A stretch of 64,000 nt of DNA from Verrucomicrobiaceae bacterium (GTDB taxonomy: Bacteria; Verrucomicrobiota; Verrucomicrobiia; Verrucomicrobiales; Verrucomicrobiaceae): positions 558,001-622,000 of the forward strand of contig JADJPW010000002.1 in assembly GCA_016713035.1 (NCBI GenBank), written 5' to 3'. Positions 1 through 8,510 of this stretch are shown here, in pieces. A program made the position numbers and the translations under genes. The notes under the pieces are model-generated. The model was not told the DNA's origin, did no database searches, and was given only the letters and a program-made list of their open reading frames with translations. Within the stretch, counting starts at the first letter, position 1. The number at the start of each line of letters is the position of its first letter.

Positions 1-1446
1 GTCGAAATCAAAGAGCTCCTCACCCTCACACCCACGGCCGACCTGATGACCGCAGAGGCCTACGAGCAAGTCATCCAGGACCGCCTCCGCCCTTTTGTGA
101 ACCGCTATCCAGGCTCCCCCCAGGCCGCGCAGGTCCAGAAAATGATCGATGAACTCCAGGCGGAAAAAGAAAAAGTCATCGCCGGAGAAATCAAGATGGA
201 CGGCAAATGGCTCGCCAGTGCCGATGCCCGTGCCGAGAAATACAACATCGACGCCTACCGCATTCGCCAAGCCATGAATGATGCCGCCAAGGCCGGAGAC
301 TTCAGTGCCGCGATGAAGCAATTTGAGAGTTTCACCGCCGCAGGCTCCTCCCACTTCCTCTCCATCCATTACCCCAAGGCCGTCGAAGAAGTTATCGCCC
401 ACCTCACCGACTATGAGTCCAAACTCAATCAGATGGCACGCGACCAGCCCACCCTTCAAAAAAACCGCGATGACAACCTCAAGCGGCTCACTGAGCCCGA
501 TCTCAGCCGCACGAAATCAGCTATCGAAAAAGAAAAAAACGCAGCCGAGGACAAATACGACTCTGATAAGCGGGACGCCAAATGGGCGACTCCCTACAAA
601 TACAACATCAAGCAGATCAAAGAGCAGCAAAAACTAGCCTCCACGGAAAGTGCCAAGCGCAAAAAAACCGATGTCGCGGCCATCACTGCCATCAATGACC
701 AAATCCACATCGCCATTGGTCATTACTACAACAACAAACTTCAAGAAGGCTACGCTGCGCTCAATGCCGCCCAGCGCCTCATCACGCCGACTATCCCCAT
801 GCAGTATGCGCAGGAAATCCAGAAATATGGCCAAGCCTTCATCGCCAAAAACTACGAAAACCAGGCCAAAGCCGCCGCCCAGGCAGGAAGTGCTGCTGCT
901 AGTGCCGCAGGCACCCCTGGAGTAGCCCCCGCAGGTGGCACCGATGACGCCGTAGCCCGTGCCCTTCAGATGGCCAGCGGAGGAGCGGCTCCTGTCGCCG
1001 CTCCTGGAGCTGTAAACCCTGCCGCTCCCGGGGCCTACCCGCAGCCCACACCTGGCGTCCCTCCCCAGGTAGCCCCCGGCACTGTCCCCGGAGCCTATCC
1101 CCAGGCTGTCCCTGGCGCAGTGCCAGGAGCCGCTGTTCCCGGTGCTTATCCCCAAGCAGTCCCTGGTGCAGTGCCAGGAGCCGCTGTTCCAGGAGCCTAT
1201 CCACAAGCCGTTCCTGGTGCAGTGCCAGGAGCCACTGTTCCCGGTGCCTATCCACAGGCCATTCCTGGAGCTCTCCCTGGTGCCACAGCGCCCGGTGCCA
1301 TGCCTGCAACGGATTACAGTGCCATCATCAACCCACCCGTTGAGGAAGGCGGCATGGACCTCAATACCATCCTCATGATCGCAGGTGGTGTCGTTGTCGT
1401 CGTCCTTGTGCTCGCTGTCGCCCTCGGCGGCAAAAAGAAGAAATAA
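1..1446 (+). CDS. Membrane-anchored protein with coiled N-terminal region and Pro/Gly/Ala/Tyr repeats (5' end outside window)
   Basis: The frame is open from the first base, so the true start lies upstream; the first in-window ATG is at 46. The visible N-terminal two thirds is charged and Lys/Glu/Gln-rich, likely helical or coiled coil. It is followed by a long Ala/Pro-rich linker with four near-identical 17-residue repeats of PGAYPQAVPGAVPGAAV type. The C-terminus is a single hydrophobic segment (about 20 residues, Val/Leu-rich) ending in GGKKKK, which is a tail-anchor arrangement with the lysines probably cytoplasmic. No catalytic motif is visible and I do not recognise the family. A strong intrinsic terminator follows 25 bases after the stop, so this is the last gene of its transcript. 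Confidence 0.75.
   Translation, partial: VEIKELLTLTPTADLMTAEAYEQVIQDRLRPFVNRYPGSPQAAQVQKMIDELQAEKEKVIAGEIKMDGKWLASADARAEKYNIDAYRIRQAMNDAAKAGDFSAAMKQFESFTAAGSSHFLSIHYPKAVEEVIAHLTDYESKLNQMARDQPTLQKNRDDNLKRLTEPDLSRTKSAIEKEKNAAEDKYDSDKRDAKWATPYKYNIKQIKEQQKLASTESAKRKKTDVAAITAINDQIHIAIGHYYNNKLQEGYAALNAAQRLITPTIPMQYAQEIQKYGQAFIAKNYENQAKAAAQAGSAAASAAGTPGVAPAGGTDDAVARALQMASGGAAPVAAPGAVNPAAPGAYPQPTPGVPPQVAPGTVPGAYPQAVPGAVPGAAVPGAYPQAVPGAVPGAAVPGAYPQAVPGAVPGATVPGAYPQAIPGALPGATAPGAMPATDYSAIINPPVEEGGMDLNTILMIAGGVVVVVLVLAVALGGKKKK
1087..1290 (+). repeat. Four tandem 51-bp repeats coding for PGAYPQAVPGAVPGA(A/T)V
   Basis: In-frame 17-codon units start at 1087, 1138, 1189 and 1240. The first three are nearly identical at protein level and the fourth has diverged (Ile/Leu substitutions). 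Copy number of such in-frame minisatellites can vary between strains. Confidence 0.85.
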
Positions 1447-1470
1447 GCACATTCAGACACCCTTTCGCTA

Positions 1471-1502
1471 AAACCCGCTCTGTGCCCCAGAGCGGGTTTT
1501 TT
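1471..1502 (+). terminator. Rho-independent terminator
   Basis: A 12-bp perfect stem (AAACCCGCTCTG paired with CAGAGCGGGTTT) with a 5-base loop runs directly into a T tract. It sits just after the stop at 1446. Confidence 0.9.
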
Positions 1503-1528
1503 GTCGTATAGGGTCGTTTCTGGTGTAA

Positions 1529-4500
1529 GTGGGCCTCGTGTCACCTGCTGCTCTTTTTTTCATCACCGTAGCTATAGGTGCCATTTCGGCCACTTCGGTG
1601 CCTGCGCAGGTCACTATCAATGAGCTGGCGGCCAATCCTAGTGAGCGCATCATTCGCTGGAGCACCACGGGTGTCCCCTCCATCGGCAGTGGCCCACCTT
1701 GGAGTGCCGCTGAGTTTGATCACAGTGCCTGGAGCACTGGCACGCAGCCCATTGGCCATGGCGTCACTGGTTTGGGCACCGATCTGACCACCGAGATGAG
1801 TGGCAAAGCCTACTCGCTCTACCTGCGCAAAGAATTCACCGCCACGGAGGCCCAAGCCACCGCCACCACACTCCTGCGCCTGCAAATCGACTACAACGAT
1901 GGCTTTGTTGCCAGCATCAACGGCATCGAAATCTCTCGCAAAAATCTCGGCCCCGCAAAACACCACGTCTATGCCACGCAGCGTGCCTACAACGCCGCCA
2001 CCACCACTGGCTTCAGTGATTTACTGACTGTGCCGGCGAATCAAGTCCTCGTGACCGGCACCAATGTCCTCGCCATCCAGGTGCATAACTACGACCTCGC
2101 CACGAGCCTGAAACTCGATGCCGCACTCAGCCTCAGTGGCGGAGCCACCTTCATCAGCAGTGGCGCGGCGGGCGGCGTGTGGCGCTACTTCGTCGGCCAT
2201 CATGAGCCCAGTGGCATCGTCGTGGACACCATACTCGTCACGCAGCCCTTTCCCACACCACCCGGGAAGCATGAGGACTACGAAGACCCACAAGAAGCCC
2301 GTGACTGGATCGAGCTGCGAAACGCCAGCTCTAGCCCCATCGACCTCACCAGCTGGACCCTCACCGACAGTGCTGCCCAACCCGCCAAATGGTCCTTTCC
2401 AAATGGCGCCACACTCCCCGCAAGTGGCTACCTCATCGTCATGTGTGACAACCGCTTTGAGGCCAATGGCAGCAGCACCGCCACCTACCTCCACAGCAAT
2501 TTCACCCTCGAAAAAGACGGCGGCAGCCTCCTCCTTTACCAAAGCGGCAGCCTTATCGACTCTCTGACCTATCCCGCCGGACAGCATGCCCACACTACTT
2601 TCGGGCGCAGTGTCAGCGACGGTATCACGCCCGTCTTTTTCGAAAAAGCCACACCCGCCGCAGCTAACAGCGGCACCGAGCACACCGCACGCACCGCCGC
2701 CATCACCGCCAGCCTCCCAGGTGACTTCTACGACACCGCACAGACCGTCACTCTCACCTGCACCACCCCTGGCTCCACCATCCGCTACACACTTGATGGC
2801 AGCGACCCCACCGAGACCAGCACGGCCTACTCAGCGCCCATCAGCATCCCATTCATCAATGACAAAACCGGCACCGTCCTGCGTGCCCGCGCCTTTGCGC
2901 CCAGCCTCCTGCCTGGAGAAATCGCCACCCACACCTACCTCATCGCCCAAAACACCGCCATCAGGACTCTGCCGGCCACACTCATGACCGCCAGCGGCAC
3001 CCGTGTCTTTTATAAGCCCCATGGAGTCCTCAGCATCGAAGGCGGCACCCGCGATGCAGATGCCCAGTGGCTCCCCGCAGGCCCAGAGACCTACAACATC
3101 GCCATGCTCGAAGGCGACCCCGCCGAGCGCGAAATCGCCCTCGAATACCACTACCCAGATGCCACCCCCAGCGTCTCCATCCAGGCTGGCATGCGCCTTT
3201 CCGCCAGTAATTACACACGTCCCCGGCTACGCCTCCTCTACACCAGCAATTCACCCTGGATATTCAATCAGTGGGAAGAAAAGCCCAGCTTCAATCTCTA
3301 CTTCCGCAGCGCCTACGGCCCTGGAAAGCTCAATCACAGCATCTTCCCCGGCTACGACATCACCCGCTTCGACAAACTGCGCCTCCGCTCCGGCAAAAAC
3401 GACAACTTCAATCCCCACATCACCGACGAGCTCTGCCGCCGCATCCTCATGGCCATGGGGCATGAAGGCGTCATCGGCCGCTGGACCTCACTCTACCTCA
3501 ATGGGCAATACAAAGGCTACTACAACATCGTCGAGCGCATCCGCGAAGACATGCTCCGCGAGCACTACGGCGGCAGCGCCGTGTGGGACGTGATCGACAA
3601 CAACGAAGTCGAAGACGGCGATCGGACCGACTTCGATGACCTCTTCAGCACCACCCTCGCCGCAGACCTCACCATCCCTGCAAACTGGGCCGCTGCAAAG
3701 AGCCGCCTCGATCTCGATAACATCTGTGACTACTTCCTCATGAAAATCTACGCGGCCATGTGGGACTGGCCCGCCAACAACTGGGTCATGGTCCGTGAGC
3801 AAAGCTCTGGCCCGAACTCCCTCTGGCGCTTCATCGACTGGGACAGCGAGGGCGGCTTCAACGCCATCGGCTACACCGGTCAGGGGGTGTCCTACGACGT
3901 CATCGCCAATCAATTCGCTACCAGTGACCGCACCCTCCGCATCCTCTTCAATAAACTGCGCACCAGCGCCGAGTTCAGGCTCAAATTCGCCGACCGCGTT
4001 TACAAGCACATGTTCAACGGCGGAGTGCTCGATGACCGTGGCAGCACCTTTTGGCTGAAGACCCAAAAAGACGCCCTCAAAGCCCAGGTCCAGCCCATCC
4101 TCACCTACACCACGGGTCAGGCCTTCAATGAGACGTGGTTCGGCACCTGGACCGCACCCACCACCGGCCGCCGCACCTATCTCCTCGGCCCCAACGGCAC
4201 CCAACTCGCCACCTACGGACTCTGGCCCGCCACCACAGCCCCCGCCCTCAGTCTTCCCAGTGGCAATGTCGCCCAAGGCACCACGCTCACACTCAGCGGT
4301 AGCGGCGGAACCATCTACTACACCACCGATGGCACAGATCCGCGCCTCGAAGGCGGAGCCATTGGACCCACCGCCACCACTTACAGCAGCGCCATCACCT
4401 TAAACACCACCATCACACTCCGCACACGCACACGCAGTTCCCTCGGAGAGTGGTCCCCCCTCAGCGAAGCCACCTACACCATCGACCCCGTCCCACCCAG

Positions 4501-5458
4501 CGCCACGAATCTCGTCATCGCTGAAATCATGTACAACCCACCCAGCGCCACACTCACCGAGACCCAGGCACCCGACCCCATCACCAACGGCGACGACTTC
4601 GAATTCATCCGCATCCAAAACATCAGCACCGCACCCGTCCTACTCGCCCAGCTCACCCTCGCCAACGGCATCAGCTACACCTTCAGCAGCAGCGGCTTCA
4701 CCAGTCTCGCACCCGGCCAAAACATCCTCGTCGTCAAAAGCCTCATCGCCTTCCGCAAACGCTACGGCACTGCCTACAACGGCATCATCGCCGCCGGAGC
4801 ATACAGCGGCGGCATCAGCAACAGCGGCGAAACCATCGAGCTCCGCAACAACGGCACCCTCCTCCACAGCGTCACCTACACCGACACCGCACCCTGGCCC
4901 CGCAGTGCAGATGGCTTTGGCCCCAGCCTCCTTTTGGTCAATCCAAGCACAGCACCCGATCACGCCAACGTCGCCAACTGGACCGCCAGTGCCAGCGCTG
5001 GTGGCCAGCCCGGCGGCACACCGCATACACTCACCTGGGCCGCGTGGCGGGACCTCAGCTTTCACCGCACCAACGACCCCACTGAAATCAAAGACCCCGA
5101 CGACGACCCCGATGCCGACGGCATCAACAACGCTCTCGAATACGCCCTCGGAACCCCTCCCAAAATCAACGACGCACCCACCACCGCGCTTCCACAGCCC
5201 ACCCTCATCGAAATCAGCGGCCAGCAGTACCTCGCCCTCATCTGCCGCATCAATCCCGCCGCCAGCTCTGCCACCCTCACCGTCGAAACCAGCCCCACAC
5301 TCCAAATCGGCACCTGGAGCACCGGCCCCGGCCACACCGAGCTGTACAGTGCCCCCACCGCCACAACGGGAGGCTTCCACCTTTTTACCACCAGAGCCGC
5401 CGCACCTCTCAGCAGCGAAAACACCCGCTTCATGCGCCTGAAGGTCACGCTGCCATAA
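1529..5458 (+). CDS. Secreted CotH-domain / lamin-tail-domain / chitobiase-like surface protein
   Basis: This is a 1309-residue exported protein. The start is a GTG, chosen because it gives a clean signal peptide (hydrophobic stretch ending SVPAQ near residue 27). Domains in rough order: a galactose-binding-like N-terminal region (30-230); lamin tail domain (250-375, with DWIELRN); a chitobiase C-terminal-like module (397-470, IRYTLDGSDPTE); a CotH kinase-like core (about 550-880, with LRLRSG and FIDWDSEGGFN); a second chitobiase-like module (about 900-985, IYYTTDGTDPR); and a second lamin tail domain (990-1120). The tail contains a DPDDDPDADGINNALEY segment resembling a calcium-binding thrombospondin type 3 loop. 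This architecture is common in Verrucomicrobiota and Planctomycetota exoproteins. CotH of Bacillus is a spore-coat protein kinase; whether this protein phosphorylates anything is unknown. Confidence 0.85.
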   Translation: MGLVSPAALFFITVAIGAISATSVPAQVTINELAANPSERIIRWSTTGVPSIGSGPPWSAAEFDHSAWSTGTQPIGHGVTGLGTDLTTEMSGKAYSLYLRKEFTATEAQATATTLLRLQIDYNDGFVASINGIEISRKNLGPAKHHVYATQRAYNAATTTGFSDLLTVPANQVLVTGTNVLAIQVHNYDLATSLKLDAALSLSGGATFISSGAAGGVWRYFVGHHEPSGIVVDTILVTQPFPTPPGKHEDYEDPQEARDWIELRNASSSPIDLTSWTLTDSAAQPAKWSFPNGATLPASGYLIVMCDNRFEANGSSTATYLHSNFTLEKDGGSLLLYQSGSLIDSLTYPAGQHAHTTFGRSVSDGITPVFFEKATPAAANSGTEHTARTAAITASLPGDFYDTAQTVTLTCTTPGSTIRYTLDGSDPTETSTAYSAPISIPFINDKTGTVLRARAFAPSLLPGEIATHTYLIAQNTAIRTLPATLMTASGTRVFYKPHGVLSIEGGTRDADAQWLPAGPETYNIAMLEGDPAEREIALEYHYPDATPSVSIQAGMRLSASNYTRPRLRLLYTSNSPWIFNQWEEKPSFNLYFRSAYGPGKLNHSIFPGYDITRFDKLRLRSGKNDNFNPHITDELCRRILMAMGHEGVIGRWTSLYLNGQYKGYYNIVERIREDMLREHYGGSAVWDVIDNNEVEDGDRTDFDDLFSTTLAADLTIPANWAAAKSRLDLDNICDYFLMKIYAAMWDWPANNWVMVREQSSGPNSLWRFIDWDSEGGFNAIGYTGQGVSYDVIANQFATSDRTLRILFNKLRTSAEFRLKFADRVYKHMFNGGVLDDRGSTFWLKTQKDALKAQVQPILTYTTGQAFNETWFGTWTAPTTGRRTYLLGPNGTQLATYGLWPATTAPALSLPSGNVAQGTTLTLSGSGGTIYYTTDGTDPRLEGGAIGPTATTYSSAITLNTTITLRTRTRSSLGEWSPLSEATYTIDPVPPSATNLVIAEIMYNPPSATLTETQAPDPITNGDDFEFIRIQNISTAPVLLAQLTLANGISYTFSSSGFTSLAPGQNILVVKSLIAFRKRYGTAYNGIIAAGAYSGGISNSGETIELRNNGTLLHSVTYTDTAPWPRSADGFGPSLLLVNPSTAPDHANVANWTASASAGGQPGGTPHTLTWAAWRDLSFHRTNDPTEIKDPDDDPDADGINNALEYALGTPPKINDAPTTALPQPTLIEISGQQYLALICRINPAASSATLTVETSPTLQIGTWSTGPGHTELYSAPTATTGGFHLFTTRAAAPLSSENTRFMRLKVTLP

Positions 5459-5466
5459 ATCGTCAT

Positions 5467-5512
5467 CCGACACCTGTCGGACATTTTTCTCGACAAATCC
5501 GACATCTGTCGT
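5467..5512. promoter_or_regulatory. Paired dyad operator for the BlaI-type repressor
   Basis: Two palindromes, CCGACACCTGTCGG at 5467-5480 and CGACATCTGTCG at 5500-5511, share the core GACA-NN-TGTC and have centres 32 bp apart (about three helical turns). They lie immediately upstream of the repressor gene at 5527. BlaI/MecI repressors bind tandem dyads of the ACA-NN-TGT type, so this is probably the autoregulatory operator. The binding itself is inferred. Confidence 0.75.
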
Positions 5513-5526
5513 CAAACTCGCGAAAT

Positions 5527-5925
5527 ATGGCCAAAAAAGCACTCCCAGCCCTTTCCGCTGCCGAACAGGCACTCATGGACATCCTTTGGAAAAAGCATCC
5601 CGCCTCCGTTTTGGAGCTGCTGGATGCCGTGAACGAAAACCGCGCCGAACCCGTCACGCGCAACACCCTGCAAACGCAGCTCACACGCCTGGAGGCCAAA
5701 GGATGGATCGTGCGTGACGACAGCAACCGCAGCCACGCCTACGAACCCGCCGTCAAAGAGCAGCCGGGCCGCACCAGTGTCCTCACCGAGCTCAAAAAGC
5801 GCCTCTTCGGCGGCAGCAGCCTCGCCCTCGTCCGTTGCCTCGTCGAAAACGGCGACATCACCGCCGAAGAGCTCGCCGAACTAAAAAAACTCATCAGCAA
5901 CAAAAAAGGAGGCACTTCATCATGA
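5527..5925 (+). CDS. BlaI/MecI/CopY family transcriptional repressor
   Basis: A 132-residue protein with the typical N-terminal winged helix of the family (ALSAAEQALMDILWKKHPAS, then TRNTLQTQLTRLEAKGWI) and a C-terminal dimerisation tail (LVRCLVENGDITAEELAELKKLI). Family members are about 120-140 residues and are inactivated by proteolysis triggered by a membrane M56 sensor peptidase. That partner is the next gene, whose ATG overlaps this stop codon (ATGA), so the two are translationally coupled. The tandem dyads upstream suggest autoregulation. Confidence 0.92.
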   Translation: MAKKALPALSAAEQALMDILWKKHPASVLELLDAVNENRAEPVTRNTLQTQLTRLEAKGWIVRDDSNRSHAYEPAVKEQPGRTSVLTELKKRLFGGSSLALVRCLVENGDITAEELAELKKLISNKKGGTSS

Positions 5926-8396
5926 GCACGGAGGCCATCACCTTCCTCAATTTCATCGTCCACAGCCTCGTCATTGGAGCCGTGGCATGGCTACTGGTGC
6001 GTTTTGTCATTCGCGATGCATTACGTCGCTGCATCCTCGCAAATCTCGCTGTGCTGATGTGCCTTTACAGCCCATTTGACATCACCTTTCGTGATCTTTT
6101 TCCGACGAAGCAGCATGTCCCCGTCCTGACACCGATACGCGAGACTTTCGAGCACGATTGGCGGGTGAAGGTGGAGCCACAAACCGCCAGCGTGCAGCCC
6201 GCACCGAGGCCCGCCGCCATTTCCGCATGGAACGTGAACGATCTCGTGAAATGGGTTCACCGATTGTCCTGGCTAGTCACGGCACTCTTGTTGCTGTGGC
6301 TTCTGGTTCAGAGCATAAGCATCCAGCGCTGGGCATGGAGGCTTCGGGGGCTGACCCAGTCGGAAATCGATTCTCTACCCCGTGATGTACCCTTTGAACG
6401 ACTCTCGGTATCGGAGGCCCCGTGCACCCCCTGCGCCGCTGGATGGTTCTTTCCCGTCATCGCCGTTCCAGCGCAGGCTTTCCAAGAGCTCTCTCCGCAA
6501 CAATGGCGCTGGCTCATTCGGCATGAAGCCGAGCATCTGCGCTTGAACGACACCGTGGCCGTGCTGCTGCAAAACATCGCCCTGACGTTCCTCTGGTGGA
6601 ATCCCTTCGTGCATGCCCTCATCGAGGAGTTTGCCCGCGCCCGCGAAGAGGCCTGCGATACCGCCGCCGTCGGCGAGGAGCCGGATCATGCGCCTTATGC
6701 CGATTTCCTCCTCACCTGGGCCGGGCAGCCCTCGCCCTCCCGCTTTGCCATGCCGCTCCTTCGCTCGCGCCCCGCACGCAGGCTCAAAGATCGCCTCGTC
6801 GCCCTGATGGAAGCCCGTGGTGTTCGGAAAAAAATCGGTGCGCTGTTTGTGCTCGGTTGTTTGGCCTTCGCTTTGGTCACGCCATACCTCGCGGCCTCTT
6901 TTGGTATCGCCACCGCTCAGGCCGCAGCTCCGCAGCCGGGAAAAATGTTCACGCGGCATTATAGGGTGCCGCCAGGCTTCGCCGAAGGCAGCACCGCGCG
7001 GGATTTCCTCGAAAAACGCGGCATTCCATTCCCTGAAGGCTCCTCCGCCCTTTATCAAATAGCTACCAGCACCCTCCTCGTTCGCAATTGGTCCACCAAC
7101 CTCGATTTGATCGAAGAAATCGTCGCCCGTGCTAGCGAGCGCAGCCCGCAGGTGTTTTTCCTCACTAGGCTCATCCAAGGCGGCCCACTTCTCAGCCAAC
7201 ACGCAGCCATCATTCAAAAAGGCGAGTTCCAAAAGCTCATCCGCGAATCCACACAGCAAAAAGACATCCACATTCTCAGCGCCCCCAGCGTCATCACCAA
7301 ACTCGGCCAGCGGGCCACCGTCGAAGTCGTGCGCGAAATCCTCAAAATGCCGCCGGATGAGCAAAAAGGTGCCGAAATGAAGAAACTGGGCCCCTCCATC
7401 GAACTCCTCGCCGCCGCCACCGACACCGCGAAGAGCCGCGTGGAGGCCAATGTCTCCCTCGGGCTCGATGCCAACGAAGGCATGAGTGATGCACATGCTG
7501 TCTGGGAGCACGTCACCATGCACCAAACCAGCGCCATAGCCGATCTCGCCTCTGGTGAGACACTCGTGCTGCATCTCACCACGCCGAAGAAACCCGTCAC
7601 CGTTTTCATCACCGCGATGGCGATCAATCCCGGAGGCGAAGAAACCAGCTTCGACGACAAAGGCCCGCGTCCACCTCCAGGAAGGAACATGCCGGACAAA
7701 CCTTCCTTGGAAATCGCACAACGCACTTATCGGCTCCCTGCGATTCTTCAAAACACCACGAACCTTGTCACCATGCTCCGTGAACAAAAAATCGTCATCG
7801 CACCGGGCGACGCGAGCATCCAGGAAGGCAAACTCACCGTGAAGGCCTCCAAAGCCACGCTCGAACTCATCGAGGAGTGGCTCGGAATCCTAAACGCCGA
7901 TCATGATCGCGCCAACAAGCGGATTGTCCTAGTTGTGAAAGCGGTGAGCGTAAACATGCCTTGGGAGGCGTTCCTAGACATCCTCCAATCGGGCGCGGTC
8001 AAAAAAACATCTGATTCCAAACCCGCCGAGCCAGCTCCTCCTCTGGGTATTTTTCTCAGTGGTGTGCTCACCGACCCCCAATTCCAAGTCGTCATGCGTT
8101 CATTATCAGTAAAGAAAGAAACATCCATCAATGTCCTGCCTAGAGCCAGCGCCAAACCTGGCGTGGAAAGCACTTTTCGCACGCCAGCGGAGTTCGGAGT
8201 TCAAAAGCTCGCCATCACGCCCACTCTGGGCGCAGACGGAAACACCATCGAGCTCAACATCAACATCAAACCAGGCAACACCACCTCCGTCACGATTTGG
8301 GATGGCCAGACCGTAGTCCTGTCCGAATCCACAGGCCAAACCACACGCTGCTTGTTCATCTCCGCGCAGTTGATCAGTCCCTTGCCGAAAAAGTAG
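5922..8396 (+). CDS. M56 (BlaR1/MecR1-type) membrane metallopeptidase fused to secretin-like domains
   Basis: The start at 5922 is chosen over upstream in-frame codons because AAAGGAGG lies about ten bases before it and it overlaps the blaI-type stop. The product is 824 residues. The N-terminal part has several membrane helices, then the zinc motif HEAEH (201-205) and a downstream EEFARAREEACD segment supplying the third ligand, then another hydrophobic helix (about 305-330). Instead of the penicillin-binding sensor of BlaR1, the remaining about 480 residues resemble secretin N-terminal/STN-like modules: repeated YRLP/YRVP starts, 'LVRNWSTNLDLIEEIV', and a terminal VTIWDGQTVVL motif seen at the end of secretin domains. 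It probably senses an envelope signal and cleaves the BlaI-type repressor; the ligand is unknown. Confidence 0.85.
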   Translation: MSTEAITFLNFIVHSLVIGAVAWLLVRFVIRDALRRCILANLAVLMCLYSPFDITFRDLFPTKQHVPVLTPIRETFEHDWRVKVEPQTASVQPAPRPAAISAWNVNDLVKWVHRLSWLVTALLLLWLLVQSISIQRWAWRLRGLTQSEIDSLPRDVPFERLSVSEAPCTPCAAGWFFPVIAVPAQAFQELSPQQWRWLIRHEAEHLRLNDTVAVLLQNIALTFLWWNPFVHALIEEFARAREEACDTAAVGEEPDHAPYADFLLTWAGQPSPSRFAMPLLRSRPARRLKDRLVALMEARGVRKKIGALFVLGCLAFALVTPYLAASFGIATAQAAAPQPGKMFTRHYRVPPGFAEGSTARDFLEKRGIPFPEGSSALYQIATSTLLVRNWSTNLDLIEEIVARASERSPQVFFLTRLIQGGPLLSQHAAIIQKGEFQKLIRESTQQKDIHILSAPSVITKLGQRATVEVVREILKMPPDEQKGAEMKKLGPSIELLAAATDTAKSRVEANVSLGLDANEGMSDAHAVWEHVTMHQTSAIADLASGETLVLHLTTPKKPVTVFITAMAINPGGEETSFDDKGPRPPPGRNMPDKPSLEIAQRTYRLPAILQNTTNLVTMLREQKIVIAPGDASIQEGKLTVKASKATLELIEEWLGILNADHDRANKRIVLVVKAVSVNMPWEAFLDILQSGAVKKTSDSKPAEPAPPLGIFLSGVLTDPQFQVVMRSLSVKKETSINVLPRASAKPGVESTFRTPAEFGVQKLAITPTLGADGNTIELNINIKPGNTTSVTIWDGQTVVLSESTGQTTRCLFISAQLISPLPKK

Positions 8397-8510
8397 CAGT
8401 GGTCGTCATTGGACAAGCGGCCCATGAGGAGCGGAAGGTCATAATTCGCACGCGGCGGAAAAAAGTCCGTTGCTCTCTGCCCTTCGCTCTCTGCTATCGG
8501 CGGCTCCCGC

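Noticed and set aside
634..1452. 272-residue minus-strand open frame antisense to the repeat protein
   Set aside because: It is Gly/Ser/Trp-rich low complexity produced by the reverse of the Pro/Ala repeats; the sense gene has a terminator and membrane anchor.
4640..5572. 310-residue minus-strand open frame at the CotH gene end
   Set aside because: Gly/Val/Ala-rich shadow with no motifs, and it runs through the BlaI-type operator.
6375..7787. 470-residue minus-strand open frame inside the M56 gene
   Set aside because: No family motifs; the plus-strand gene has the HEAEH zinc site, a strong ribosome site and coupling to the repressor.
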